Assembly (NCBI GenBank): GCA_013177795.1
Contig: JABLXY010000003.1
Span: forward strand, 227,244 to 291,243
Reading direction: 5' to 3'
Source of the DNA: Syntrophaceae bacterium
GTDB taxonomy: Bacteria > Desulfobacterota > Syntrophia > Syntrophales > UBA2192
Length of the DNA stretch: 64,000 nucleotides
Position 1 is the first letter of the stretch; each line of letters begins with the position of its first letter. Below the pieces are notes generated by a model. That model was not told the origin of the DNA. It saw only the letters and a list, made by a program, of their open reading frames with translations, and made no database searches. Made by a program: the position numbers and the translations under genes. Positions 32,973-41,736 of this stretch are shown here, piece by piece.

Positions 32973-35284
32973 GCCGGGCTCGCAGGCGCATCCGAACCCT
33001 CTTCACCGGTGTCGTCCAGGGGGTGGGGTTCCGCCCCTATGTCTACCGCGTCGCGGTCAGGCACCGGCTCGGGGGATTCGTCTGCAACACGCCCGAGGGC
33101 GTCACCCTCGAGGTGGAGGGACCGGCGGGCCGGCTGGCGAAATTCCATGCCGAGCTCGCGAAGGGCTTCCCCCCCGCCTCCGACGTGCAAGGCATGTCGC
33201 GTTTCGAGGTCGACGCACTCGGGGAGACGGAGTTCCGCATCATCGCAAGCGAGCAGGAGGGCGAGAGGCGCGTCCTCATTTCCCCCGACATCGCCACCTG
33301 CGCCGACTGCCTCCGCGAGTTGACGGACCCTGCGGACCGGCGCCACCGCTACCCGTTCATCAACTGCACGCACTGCGGCCCGCGCCTGACGATCATCCGC
33401 GACGTCCCCTACGACCGGGCCAACACGTCGATGGCCTGCTTTGCCCTGTGTCCCCGGTGCCGGGCCGAATACGAGGATCCCGCCGATCGCCGCTTCCACG
33501 CCGAGCCCAACGCCTGCCCCGTCTGCGGGCCCAGGCTCTGGATCACCGACGGCGAGGGGCAGGCGCTCGAGGGCCCCCCTTCGGACCCGGTGGAGAGGGC
33601 CGCGGAGCTTCTCCGGGCGGGCAAGATCCTTGCCGTCAAGGGGCTCGGGGGCTTTCACCTGGCCGTCGATGCCTTGAATGAGGAGGCCGTGAGGCGCCTG
33701 CGCTCCCGGAAGTACCGCGAGGAGAAGCCGCTGGCCGTCATGGTGAGGGACGTCGGCGCGGCCCTGCGGATCGCGAGGGTCGGTCGGGCCGAGCGGGAGC
33801 TTCTCCTCTCCCCCCGGCGGCCCATCGTGCTGTGCCGGAAACTCGGCGACGGAACGGTTGCGCCCTCCGTGGCGCCCGGTGTGCCCAACCAGGGCATCAT
33901 GCTGCCCTACACGCCGCTTCACCACCTGCTCATGGAGAAGGGCTTCTCGGCCCTTGTCATGACGAGCGCAAACCAGGTCGACGAGCCCATCTGCGTGTCC
34001 AACCGCGAGGCCCTCGCGCGCCTGAAGGGCATCGCCGATTTCTTCCTTTTTCACAACCGCGACATCCTCGTGCGCTGCGACGACTCGGTGGCCGCCGTCA
34101 TGGGGAAGGCGCCGGTTCTGCTGCGGCGCTCCCGCGGCTGGGCCCCGAGGCCCGTCCCGCTGAAGCGCCCCTACCCCCGCGTGCTCGCCCTCGGCCCGCA
34201 CCTCAAGGCGACGCTCTGCATCCTCAGGGGCAGCCTTGCCTGGCTGAGCCCGCACATCGGCGACCTCGAGACCCCCGAGGCCCGTGACTTCCACCGCGAG
34301 AGCCTGCGGGTCATGGAACGCATCGCCGGGTGCCGTCCCGACGTGATCGCCTGCGACCTGCACCCGGCCTACTGGACGACGAGGCTGGCCGAAGAGCTCC
34401 CCCGCGCCGAGATCACCCGGGTCCAGCACCACCATGCCCACATCGTGAGCGTCATGGCCGAAAACGGGCTTTCGGGCGAAACGATCGGTCTGGCCATGGA
34501 CGGCACGGGCTACGGGCCTGACGGGACCGCCTGGGGCGGGGAATTCCTCGTGTGCGAAGAGGCCGACTACCGGCGGGCGGGCCACATCCGGCCCTACCCG
34601 CTCCCCGGGGCCGAGAGGGCGGTGCGGGAGCCCTGGCGCACGGCGGCAAGCCTCCTGAGGGAGAGCTTCGGCGGGCAATGGCGCGAAGTGGCGGTGAAAC
34701 TTCCGCTCCGCGAGAAAGAGGGCCAGTTCGCCGTCCTGGAGAACATGATGGCCCAGGGCTTCAACAGCCCTCTCACCTCGAGCCTGGGACGCGTCTTCGA
34801 CGGCGTTGCGGCCATCCTGGGGACACGGCTGGCGGTGAGCTTCGAGGGGCAGGCGGCCATGGAGCTGGAGGCCATGGCGGCGGACCGCTCAAGGAGGCGC
34901 TACCCCTATGAGATCGCCACGGACGGGGGGAAGCTCCTCCTCGATGTGAGGCCCCTGATCCGGGCGGTTGCCGACGAGAGGATCCGGGGACAGGACCCGG
35001 CTGTCATCGCCGCGGCCTTCCACCGGACCGTCGCCGAGGCCGTCGCGGCCGTGGCCGCGGCCGTCCGCGAGCGGACGGGGCTGGGCACAGCCGCCCTCAG
35101 CGGCGGCTGCTTCCAGAACCGCGTGCTCCTGGAGGGGACGCTGCAGGCCCTCGAGAAGGGCGGCTTCAGGGTCTACCGGCACCGGTTCCTGCCGAGCAAC
35201 GACGGCTGCATCGCGCTGGGGCAGGCCGTCGTCGCTGGTGCACGGCGGCTGGCGCGAGGGCCGAGGACCGAGGATCACGGATAG
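32969..35284 (+). CDS. hypF: Carbamoyltransferase HypF
   Basis: A 771-residue HypF with its four parts in order: acylphosphatase domain (GVVQGVGFRPYVYRVA), double zinc finger (CADCLREL, CTHCGPR, CPRCRAEY, CPVCGPR), YrdC/Sua5-like domain (LAVKGLGGFHLAVDA) and Kae1-like C-terminal domain (HHHAHIVSVMAENG, SGGCFQNRVL). It uses carbamoyl phosphate and ATP to carbamoylate the C-terminal Cys of HypE, the source of the cyanide ligands. Full length. Confidence 0.97.
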   Translation: MSRARRRIRTLFTGVVQGVGFRPYVYRVAVRHRLGGFVCNTPEGVTLEVEGPAGRLAKFHAELAKGFPPASDVQGMSRFEVDALGETEFRIIASEQEGERRVLISPDIATCADCLRELTDPADRRHRYPFINCTHCGPRLTIIRDVPYDRANTSMACFALCPRCRAEYEDPADRRFHAEPNACPVCGPRLWITDGEGQALEGPPSDPVERAAELLRAGKILAVKGLGGFHLAVDALNEEAVRRLRSRKYREEKPLAVMVRDVGAALRIARVGRAERELLLSPRRPIVLCRKLGDGTVAPSVAPGVPNQGIMLPYTPLHHLLMEKGFSALVMTSANQVDEPICVSNREALARLKGIADFFLFHNRDILVRCDDSVAAVMGKAPVLLRRSRGWAPRPVPLKRPYPRVLALGPHLKATLCILRGSLAWLSPHIGDLETPEARDFHRESLRVMERIAGCRPDVIACDLHPAYWTTRLAEELPRAEITRVQHHHAHIVSVMAENGLSGETIGLAMDGTGYGPDGTAWGGEFLVCEEADYRRAGHIRPYPLPGAERAVREPWRTAASLLRESFGGQWREVAVKLPLREKEGQFAVLENMMAQGFNSPLTSSLGRVFDGVAAILGTRLAVSFEGQAAMELEAMAADRSRRRYPYEIATDGGKLLLDVRPLIRAVADERIRGQDPAVIAAAFHRTVAEAVAAVAAAVRERTGLGTAALSGGCFQNRVLLEGTLQALEKGGFRVYRHRFLPSNDGCIALGQAVVAGARRLARGPRTEDHG

Positions 35285-35302
35285 CAGCGAAGGGGAAAAA
35301 GG

Positions 35303-36313
35303 ATGAAACACGACCGGATTCTTCTCGAGCACGGGGGCGGGGGGCTGTTGAGCCACGAGCTGATCACGGAGGTCTTTCTGCCGATTCTGGGAAACCCCTG
35401 CCTGGAGCGGCTCGAGGACAGTGCGGTCGTCCGCGTGGGAGACCTGCTGCTGTGCTTCACGACGGACTCCTATGTCATCGACCCGATATTCTTCCCCGGC
35501 GGCGATATCGGGTCGCTCGCCGTCCACGGGACCGTGAACGACCTGTCGGTCTGCGGGGGGATGCCGCTCGTCATGAGCGCAGGCTTCATCCTCGAGGAGG
35601 GCTTCCCGATGGAGGACCTGCGGCGGGTCACCCTCTCCATGGCCGAAGCCGCCAGGAAGGCCGGCGTCGCCGTCGTCACGGGGGATACGAAGGTGGTCGC
35701 CCGGGGGGCCGCCGACGGCCTGTTCATCAACACCTCCGGCATCGGCCTCGTCGAGTACCCGGCGTCCCTCTCGGTGAAGAGCATCGCCCCGGGGGACACG
35801 GTCATCGTGAGCGGCACCGTCGGCGACCATGGCGCCGCCGTGCTGAGCCGCCGCAGGGAACTGGGGGTGATCTCCGAGGTCCGCTCCGACTCGGCCCCCC
35901 TCAACGGCCTCATCAGGGCGGTCCTCGAGGCGAGCCCCAACGTCCACTGCATGCGCGATCCCACCCGGGGGGGCCTCGGGGCGATCCTCGCCGAGATCGC
36001 CGCGCAGTCGGGCTGCCTGATCGAATTGCGGGAGAAGGACGTGCCCGTCCGGGAGGAGGTGCGGGGGATCTGCGAGATCCTCGGGTTCGATCCCCTCTTT
36101 CTCGCCAACGAGGGGAAGGTGGCCGTCTTCTGCGCCCCCGAGGACGCGGAGAAGGTGCTGGCGGCGATGCGGGCCCACGAGTACGGCAAGGAGGCCGCCG
36201 CCATCGGCTCCGTGGGCGCGCGCGGCCGGGGGCGGCTCGTGCTCCGCACGGCCATCGGGGGCTCCCGCGAGGTCGACCTCCCCGTGGGCGAGCTGGTACC
36301 GCGGATCTGCTGA
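35303..36313 (+). CDS. hypE: Hydrogenase expression/formation protein HypE
   Basis: A 336-residue PurM-like protein. It contains LLEHGGGGLLSHELI, the FTTDSYVIDPIFFPGGDIG nucleotide-binding region, and the invariant C-terminus PRIC, whose last Cys becomes the thiocarboxamide and then thiocyanate donor. It works with HypF and HypCD. It follows hypF by 18 bp with a GGGGAAAAAGG-like site. Confidence 0.96.
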   Translation: MKHDRILLEHGGGGLLSHELITEVFLPILGNPCLERLEDSAVVRVGDLLLCFTTDSYVIDPIFFPGGDIGSLAVHGTVNDLSVCGGMPLVMSAGFILEEGFPMEDLRRVTLSMAEAARKAGVAVVTGDTKVVARGAADGLFINTSGIGLVEYPASLSVKSIAPGDTVIVSGTVGDHGAAVLSRRRELGVISEVRSDSAPLNGLIRAVLEASPNVHCMRDPTRGGLGAILAEIAAQSGCLIELREKDVPVREEVRGICEILGFDPLFLANEGKVAVFCAPEDAEKVLAAMRAHEYGKEAAAIGSVGARGRGRLVLRTAIGGSREVDLPVGELVPRIC

Positions 36314-36343
36314 GGACATACTGCTTGACAGGCCCCGCCGTCT

Positions 36344-36370
36344 GTGGCACGGATGGATAAAACGTGCCAT
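36344..36370 (+). promoter_or_regulatory. Candidate NikR operator upstream of nikR
   Basis: GTGGCAC-N13-GTGCCAT: two 7-bp halves, centres 20 bp apart, near-inverted. A TTGACA lies 14 bp upstream (36325-36330), so the site would cover the -10 region. Same geometry as three sites below. Confidence 0.45.
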
Positions 36371-36380
36371 GGGAGTGCGT

Positions 36381-36797
36381 ATGTCCGAGATCATCCGTTT
36401 CGGCGTGTCCCTCGAGAAAAACCTGCTTCTGCGGTTCGACCGCCTGATCCGGGAGAAGAAGTACACGAACCGCTCCGAGGCGATCCGGGACCTGATCCGG
36501 CAGGAGATGGTCAAGAAGGAGTGGGAAGAGGGGGGGGATGTGGCCGGGGCCATCACCTTCATCTACGATCACCACAAGCGCGACCTGCTCAACCGGATCA
36601 TGGACCTCCAGCACGATTATCAGAACATCATCATCTCGACGCAGCACATCCATCTCGACCACGACAACTGCCTGGAGATCGTGGCCGTCAGGGGGAACGC
36701 CGGCGACGTCCTTGAACTGGCCGATGCCCTGAAGGCCCTCAAGGGGGTGCGGCACGGCACGCTGAGCATGACGGGGACCGGGAAAGAGACGAAGTGA
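36381..36797 (+). CDS. nikR: Nickel-responsive regulator NikR
   Basis: A 138-residue ribbon-helix-helix repressor. The N-terminal DNA-binding strand is IIRFGVSL, followed by NRSEAIRDLIRQ; the C-terminal ACT-like domain holds the nickel ligands in QHDYQN and TQHIHLDHDNCLE (His, His, His, Cys in the E. coli spacing). It represses nickel uptake when nickel is plentiful. ATG 36381 is preferred because GGGAG lies 5 nt upstream and MSEIIRFG is the family start; ATG 36369 is in frame. It sits between the hyp genes and the uptake cluster. Confidence 0.95.
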   Translation: MSEIIRFGVSLEKNLLLRFDRLIREKKYTNRSEAIRDLIRQEMVKKEWEEGGDVAGAITFIYDHHKRDLLNRIMDLQHDYQNIIISTQHIHLDHDNCLEIVAVRGNAGDVLELADALKALKGVRHGTLSMTGTGKETK

Positions 36798-36814
36798 TTT
36801 TTTTGGGCCGGGCG

Positions 36815-36848
36815 GTAGCACGATTGCCGGGAACATAGCATGTTCCCG
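36815..36848 (+). promoter_or_regulatory. Control region of the cooC-like operon: candidate NikR site and 9-bp palindrome
   Basis: GTAGCAC-N13-ATAGCAT (36815-36841) has the 7-13-7 geometry of the other candidate NikR sites. Overlapping it is a perfect palindrome CGGGAACAT-AGC-ATGTTCCCG (36828-36848). Which one is functional cannot be told from sequence. Confidence 0.4.
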
Positions 36849-36883
36849 CGCCGCAACGGCTGCAGGGGTTCACAGGAGAGACG

Positions 36884-37645
36884 ATGCCCAAGATCCTCTT
36901 CTGCGGCAAAGGGGGCAGCGGGAAGAGCACCCTGCTTGCCCTGCTTGCCCTCTACGTCGGCGAGACCCGCGACGTCCTGGTCGTCGATACGGACGAGTCC
37001 AACACGGGGCTGGCCCGCATGATGGGCCTTCAGCCGCCGCGGCAGACACTCATGGACTACCTCGGCGGCAAGTCCGCCTTCCGCAGGCGGATGGGCGCAC
37101 CGGGAGAGAAGACGGGATTCCTCGAGCAGCCCGGCGGCCCGGCAGGGCTCCCCCCCGGGGCCTGCGAAAGCGTCCGGGGCCGCATCCGCCTGGTCTCCGT
37201 GGGGAAGATCGAGCACGCCCACGAGGGCTGCGCCTGCCCCATGGGAGTGCTGGCGCGCAGCGTCCTCGGGAGCCTTCCCGCCGCAGACGGCCGGTGGGTC
37301 CTCGTCGACACGGAGGCCGGCATCGAGCACATCGGCCGGGGGCTGCTGGAGGGGATGGATGCCGCCGTCGCCGTCGTCGATCCGTCCCGGGACGCCGCGG
37401 CCCTGGCGGGCAAGATCGTGAAGCTCGCAGCCGAGGACGGCACGCGCTGCCTCGTGGTCATGAACCGGGTGGACGGCCACACGGGCGCGCTCCTGCGCGA
37501 GGCCCTCGAGGACGAGGGGCTCCGCGCCGTCGCGGCGTTCGGGAACAGCCGGGCCGTTGCCGAGTCGAACCTCCGGTCGCGACCTCTGCCTCTCGAGGAT
37601 CTCCGCGGGGAGATCGAAAAACTGGCGGAGGCCCTCGAGCGGTGA
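36884..37645 (+). CDS. CooC-type nickel/metal chaperone ATPase
   Basis: A 253-residue MinD/ParA-like ATPase with the deviant Walker A CGKGGSGKST (two lysines) at the N-terminus, VVDTDESN after it, and a CxC metal-binding pair in EGCACPMGVLAR. These are the features of CooC, which inserts nickel into CO dehydrogenase. No CO dehydrogenase gene is in the window. It begins the operon with the ABC transporter and overlaps the binding-protein gene by 4 bp, so it more likely serves nickel handling linked to uptake, or a CODH encoded elsewhere. AGGAGAG precedes the start. Confidence 0.85.
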   Translation: MPKILFCGKGGSGKSTLLALLALYVGETRDVLVVDTDESNTGLARMMGLQPPRQTLMDYLGGKSAFRRRMGAPGEKTGFLEQPGGPAGLPPGACESVRGRIRLVSVGKIEHAHEGCACPMGVLARSVLGSLPAADGRWVLVDTEAGIEHIGRGLLEGMDAAVAVVDPSRDAAALAGKIVKLAAEDGTRCLVVMNRVDGHTGALLREALEDEGLRAVAAFGNSRAVAESNLRSRPLPLEDLRGEIEKLAEALER

Positions 37646-38739
37646 GAGGAAAGGCCCTTGCCCTTGCGGCCGCATGTCTTCTCGCCCCGGCCGTTGCTTG
37701 CGCCGCGCACGACGTGACCGTCCAGGACATGGCGGGCCGGTCGGTGCGGGTGTCCGGGGGCGCGAGCCGCATCGTCGCTCTCGGTCCGGGGGCCCTGCGT
37801 CTCGTCGTCTACCTGGGCGCGATCGACCGGGTCGTCGGCGTGGAGGAGGCGGAGAAGGGCCGCTTCCCCCTTGCGGCGCGACCCTACGGGCTGGCCGTCC
37901 GGGACCGCATCATGGCCCTGCCTTCCGTCGGGGAGGGCGGGGCGGGCCGGACCCCGGACCCCGAGAGGATCCTCGCCCTGAGGCCGGACCTCATTGTCGG
38001 CGTGGGGCTCGACCCGGCGCAGGTCTCGGGGCTCGAGGCCAAGACGGGGGTCCCGGTGCTCGTCCTGGACTACGGCGAGATCGGGGTCTTCCGGGAGGAG
38101 GCCCTGCAGTCCATCGCGCTTCTGGGGCGGGTCACGGGGCGCGAGGCGCGGGCCGCGGAGATTCTCCGCTTCGTCGATGCCTGCCGGGCGGACCTCGGGC
38201 GCCGGACCGCGCGCATCGAAGGCCCGAAAAGACCGCGCGCCTACGTGGGGGGCATCGGCCACAAGGGACGACACGGGCTCCTGAGCACCGAGGCCGGCTT
38301 CCTGCCCCTGGCCATGGCGGGCGGACGGAACGTGGCCGACGAAACGGGCCGCGGGGGGCACCTCTTCATCGATCGGGAGCAGCTCCTGGCCTGGAGACCC
38401 GAGGTGATCTTCATCGACGTCAACGGCCTCGATCTTGTCGCGGCGGACTACACCGCCAACCCGGCGTATTACCATGCGCTGGAGGCCGTGAGGAAAGGGC
38501 GTGTGTACACCCTCTATCCCTACAACTTCTACGGCACGAACATCGAGGTGGCCCTCGCCGATGCCTACTTCATCGGCAAGATCCTGTATCCCGAACGGTT
38601 CCGTGACGTCGACCCCGTAAGGAAAGCAGGGGAGATCGTCCGTTTCTTTGTCGGCCGGCCCGTTCTGGACGGGATGAAAGAGGCCTACCCCGGCTTCGGC
38701 AGGGTGTCCTTCGAGGGAGGGCGGATCGATGTCCGGTAA
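37642..38739 (+). CDS. ABC transporter periplasmic binding protein (FecB/BtuF type)
   Basis: A 365-residue exported binding protein starting GTG, with a signal peptide (GKALALAAACLLAPAVACA). The fold III features are VTVQDMAGRSVRV, RIVALGPGALRLV and ILALRPDLIVGVG, as in siderophore, cobalamin and some nickel-chelate binders. The position between a CooC-like ATPase and nikR on one side and a TonB system on the other suggests nickel, probably chelated; iron or cobalamin cannot be ruled out from sequence. It overlaps the upstream gene by 4 bp (GTGA) and the permease gene by 11 bp. Confidence 0.88.
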   Translation: MRGKALALAAACLLAPAVACAAHDVTVQDMAGRSVRVSGGASRIVALGPGALRLVVYLGAIDRVVGVEEAEKGRFPLAARPYGLAVRDRIMALPSVGEGGAGRTPDPERILALRPDLIVGVGLDPAQVSGLEAKTGVPVLVLDYGEIGVFREEALQSIALLGRVTGREARAAEILRFVDACRADLGRRTARIEGPKRPRAYVGGIGHKGRHGLLSTEAGFLPLAMAGGRNVADETGRGGHLFIDREQLLAWRPEVIFIDVNGLDLVAADYTANPAYYHALEAVRKGRVYTLYPYNFYGTNIEVALADAYFIGKILYPERFRDVDPVRKAGEIVRFFVGRPVLDGMKEAYPGFGRVSFEGGRIDVR

Positions 38740-39787
38740 CGCTGCAGACATCCTGGCGGGATATGGCGCCCTGCTGGGGCGCAAGGCCGCCGTCGTGGCG
38801 GTGCTGGCGGCCCTCGTCGTTGTCCTCGCACTGGCCGGCCTCTCCGTGGGGTCCTATCCCCTCTCCATGGCGGATCTCCTGGCGGCTCTCGCCGGGAGGG
38901 CCGACGGGGTGACGTCCCACGTCGTCAGCAGCATCCGGCTCCCCCGGGCCGCGGCGGCCGTCACCGCGGGGGCCTCGCTCGGTGTTGCCGGCGCCGTGAT
39001 GCAGAACGTGATCCGCAACCCGCTCGCCTCCCCGTTCACGCTGGGCGTCTCCCAGGGGGCGGCATTCGGCGCCGCCCTTGCGATCGTGGCGCTCGGCGGC
39101 CATGCGGCAAAGGGCCTGGCCACGACGGTGCAGTCGTGGCTGGTGGCGCTGTCGGCCTTTGCCGGCGCCTTGGCCACCGTCGCGGCCATCCTGCTGCTGT
39201 CCACGCTGCGTCGCCTCACGCCCGCGTCGCTGATCCTCGCGGGGGTGGCCATGAGCGCCCTGTTCGGCGCGGCGACGATGTTTCTGCAGTTCTTTTCGAC
39301 GGATTCGCAGCTGGCGGCGACGGTCTTCTGGACCTTCGGCGATCTCGGGCGCGCCGGCTGGGGGGACGTCCTCCTGATGGCCGCGGCCCTCGCGCCGGGG
39401 ATGGCCTACTTCCTGTGGAACAGCTGGGGCTACAATGCCCTGGAGTGGGGAGACGAGACCGCCGGCGGGCTGGGCGTCTCCGTCGGGACCCTCCGCCTGG
39501 CGAGCCTCGTGGCATCGGCCCTCGTGGCCGCCGTCACCGTCGCGTGCCTGGGGGTCATCGGGTTTGTCGGCCTCGTGGCGCCCCACGTCATGCGCTTCTT
39601 CGTGGGCGACGACCACCGCTTCCTTCTCCCCTGCTCGGCCCTGTGCGGATCGTCGCTTCTGCTTGCCGCCGACATCCTGTCGCGGGTCCTCCTGGCGCCG
39701 GTCGTCGTCCCCGTCGGGATCGTGACGACCTTTGCCGGGGCCCCTCTGCTGCTCTACCTCCTGATGAAGGGACGGAGGGTGCTGTGA
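38729..39787 (+). CDS. ABC transporter permease (FecCD family)
   Basis: A 352-residue FecCD permease. Signatures are IRLPRAAAAVTAGASLGVAGAV, NPLASPFTLGVSQGA, and VGLVAPHVMRFFVGDDHR near the C-terminus. About ten hydrophobic segments, as for BtuC. It forms the membrane channel for the substrate brought by the preceding binding protein. Overlaps the binding protein gene by 11 bp and the ATPase gene by 4 bp. Confidence 0.93.
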   Translation: MSGNAADILAGYGALLGRKAAVVAVLAALVVVLALAGLSVGSYPLSMADLLAALAGRADGVTSHVVSSIRLPRAAAAVTAGASLGVAGAVMQNVIRNPLASPFTLGVSQGAAFGAALAIVALGGHAAKGLATTVQSWLVALSAFAGALATVAAILLLSTLRRLTPASLILAGVAMSALFGAATMFLQFFSTDSQLAATVFWTFGDLGRAGWGDVLLMAAALAPGMAYFLWNSWGYNALEWGDETAGGLGVSVGTLRLASLVASALVAAVTVACLGVIGFVGLVAPHVMRFFVGDDHRFLLPCSALCGSSLLLAADILSRVLLAPVVVPVGIVTTFAGAPLLLYLLMKGRRVL

Positions 39788-40578
39788 CGCTCGAGATCGA
39801 GAACATCCGTTTTTCCTACGGCAAGACCCCCGTGCTCAGGCAGGTGAGCCTCCGGGCCGAACCCGGGCATGTCGTCGCCGTTTTGGGTGAAAACGGGTCG
39901 GGCAAATCGACGCTCCTGCGGGCGATCCATCGGCTCCTGGTGCCGCAGGGGGGGAGCGTCTTGGTCGAGGGACGCGCCGTTGACCGCATGAGCCCGCGCC
40001 AGATCGCCCGCCTCATGGGATACCTGCCCCAGAAGTCCCCCGAGGCGTCGTTCACGGTCTTCGACGCCGTTTTGCTGGGCAGGGCCCCGCACCTCCAGTG
40101 GAGCGTTTCGCAGCGCGACAGGGAGGTGGTTCTGCGGGTGCTCTCCCTCCTGAACCTGGAGAAAGAGGCCCTGAGGAACGTCCTGGAGCTCTCCGGCGGG
40201 GAGATGCAGAAGGTCTTCATCGCGAGGGCCCTCGCACAGGAGCCGAGGGTCCTGCTTCTCGACGAGCCGATCAACCACCTCGACGTGAAAAACCAGATCG
40301 ACGTCATGACGATCCTCCGGCGGGTGACGGCGGAGCTCGCCATCGTGTCCCTCGTCGTCCTGCACGACATCAACAACGCCCTGCGCTTCGCGGACCGGTT
40401 CCTTCTCATCAAGGCGGGTGAGGTTGTCGCCTTCGGCGGGCCCGACGTGATCACCCCCGCCAACGTCCGCACGCTCTACAACCTGGATGTCACGGTGGCC
40501 CGGGTCGACGGGGTTGCCGTGGTCGTTCCGAGGGCGAACGGCAAGGCCGCCGCCCCGATCGGAACAGGGGTGGATTGA
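39784..40578 (+). CDS. ABC transporter ATP-binding protein (FecE/BtuD type)
   Basis: A 264-residue ATPase starting GTG. Walker A is GENGSGKST, the signature is LSGGEMQKV, Walker B is VLLLDEPINHLD, and the switch is VVLHDINNAL. It powers the importer. It overlaps the permease by 4 bp (GTGA) and tonB by 4 bp, so the operon is cooC-like, binding protein, permease, ATPase, tonB. Confidence 0.95.
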   Translation: MTLEIENIRFSYGKTPVLRQVSLRAEPGHVVAVLGENGSGKSTLLRAIHRLLVPQGGSVLVEGRAVDRMSPRQIARLMGYLPQKSPEASFTVFDAVLLGRAPHLQWSVSQRDREVVLRVLSLLNLEKEALRNVLELSGGEMQKVFIARALAQEPRVLLLDEPINHLDVKNQIDVMTILRRVTAELAIVSLVVLHDINNALRFADRFLLIKAGEVVAFGGPDVITPANVRTLYNLDVTVARVDGVAVVVPRANGKAAAPIGTGVD

Positions 40579-41309
40579 CGATGGAGCGTCTCCCGGAAAC
40601 CCGCAGCCCCCTCGCATCGGCCGCCGCGGCCTCGCTTGCGCTGCATGCCGCCGTTGTCCTTGCCGTCATCCTGTGGGCGGCGGACTCCGCCCCGAGGCTG
40701 ATCGTGGGCGGCGGGGGCGGGGTCATCGCCGTATCCCTCGTGGACGATGCGGCCTCACACGGGCAGACGGGGGGCGACCGGCAGGACGCGGGCATCACCG
40801 CAAGGCCGGCAAGGGCCGCGGCGGATCGAAGAGACAAGAGGGCCCCTGAGAAGCGGGTGAGTGCGGCCGAGGCGTCGATGCGCGAGACCCCGCCCCGGGG
40901 GGACGCCGGGACGGAGCTCGCCGTCACGGGGGCCGTCTTCCCTGCCCAAGCCGGCACGGCAGGCGTCGGCGTCGCCGTCGCCGGGGCAGCGGAGGCCGCC
41001 GGCAGGGGGGTGGACGCTGCAGGCGCGCAGATCACGGGTGCCATTCCCCGATACCGCGACAACCCGCGCCCGGACTACCCCAGGGCGGCACGGCTGAAAG
41101 GCTGGGAGGGTCTCGTGCTCGTGGACGCGGAGGTGGGCGCCGATGGAACGGTTGAAGACGTGCGGCTCAAGGCATCGTCCGGGCACGCCGTGCTGGACCG
41201 CTCGGCCCTCGCCGCCGTCCGTGACTGGAAATTCGAGCCGGGCAGGCGCATGGGCGTCCCGGTGAGGATGCGGGTGGACGTGCCGGTCCGGTTCGTGCTG
41301 CGGGAATAA
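40575..41309 (+). CDS. tonB: TonB energy-transducing protein
   Basis: A 244-residue TonB. It has one N-terminal membrane helix (LHAAVVLAVILWAA), a Gly/Ala-rich middle region in place of the usual Pro-rich spacer, and a C-terminal TonB domain: PDYPRAARLKGWEGLVLVDAE, SSGHAVLDRSALAAVRDWKFEPGR. It transmits proton-motive force to outer-membrane receptors. ExbB and ExbD are not in the window. As last gene of the ABC operon it is probably dedicated to the receptor encoded 0.4 kb away on the other strand. Confidence 0.92.
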   Translation: MTMERLPETRSPLASAAAASLALHAAVVLAVILWAADSAPRLIVGGGGGVIAVSLVDDAASHGQTGGDRQDAGITARPARAAADRRDKRAPEKRVSAAEASMRETPPRGDAGTELAVTGAVFPAQAGTAGVGVAVAGAAEAAGRGVDAAGAQITGAIPRYRDNPRPDYPRAARLKGWEGLVLVDAEVGADGTVEDVRLKASSGHAVLDRSALAAVRDWKFEPGRRMGVPVRMRVDVPVRFVLRE

Positions 41310-41315
41310 AAGGGG

Positions 41316-41351
41316 GCCGGGGCCCGTCAGGCCGAGAGACAAGGCCCCGGC
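41316..41351. terminator. Hairpin between convergent tonB and cupin genes
   Basis: Perfect 9-bp stem GCCGGGGCC / GGCCCCGGC with an 18-nt loop. There is no strong T-run, so it may be rho-dependent or serve both strands weakly. Confidence 0.55.
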
Positions 41352-41366
41352 TCTATGGGGCTCCGG

Positions 41367-41714
41367 TCAGACGGCCCGCGCGACGATGAAAACGTACCGC
41401 AGCGGCGCCGAGTCGGTGTTGAACACGTTGTGGGTTGTCCGGGGCGGGATGAAGACCACCTGCCCCCCTTTCACCGGGCGCCTGCCGTAGCCTTCCGCCT
41501 CCACCTCGCCGGCACCTTCCAGGATGACCAGGATCTCCTCGTGGTCATTCGTGCTGTGCTCGCCGACATCCCCTCCGCTCTGCAGCGTCACCAGTCCCGA
41601 GCGCATGGTCACGCTGCCTGGGGGCGAGAGGATCGGGAAGTAGGGCACCTCGGGCCCCGGGAGGGTGAGGATGAAGGATTCCAGAGGGCCCCGCTCTTTC
41701 GTCTCGGCCTGCAT
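41367..41714 (-). CDS. Cupin domain protein
   Basis: A 115-residue single-cupin protein. Metal-binding motif 1 is GEHSTNDHEEILVILEGAGEV and motif 2 is VFIPPRTTHNVFN. No signal peptide. Its substrate is unknown; small cupins near metal uptake genes may bind or sense a metal or ligand. It starts 22 bp after the receptor stop on the same strand with AAAGGAGA upstream, so it is probably co-transcribed with the receptor. Confidence 0.85.
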   Translation of the reverse strand: MQAETKERGPLESFILTLPGPEVPYFPILSPPGSVTMRSGLVTLQSGGDVGEHSTNDHEEILVILEGAGEVEAEGYGRRPVKGGQVVFIPPRTTHNVFNTDSAPLRYVFIVARAV

Positions 41715-41736
41715 CGTCGTGTTCTCCTTTGTCCGC

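Noticed and set aside
36344-36360. Sigma54 promoter before nikR (TGGCACG)
   Set aside because: The -24 element is good but there is no GC at -12 (GATAA instead of TTGCA); the bases fit the NikR-like site better.
36314-36386. Inverted pair GGACATAC ... GTATGTCC around the nikR start
   Set aside because: Arms are 57 bp apart and the right one lies over the start codon; 8-bp pairs at that distance arise by chance.
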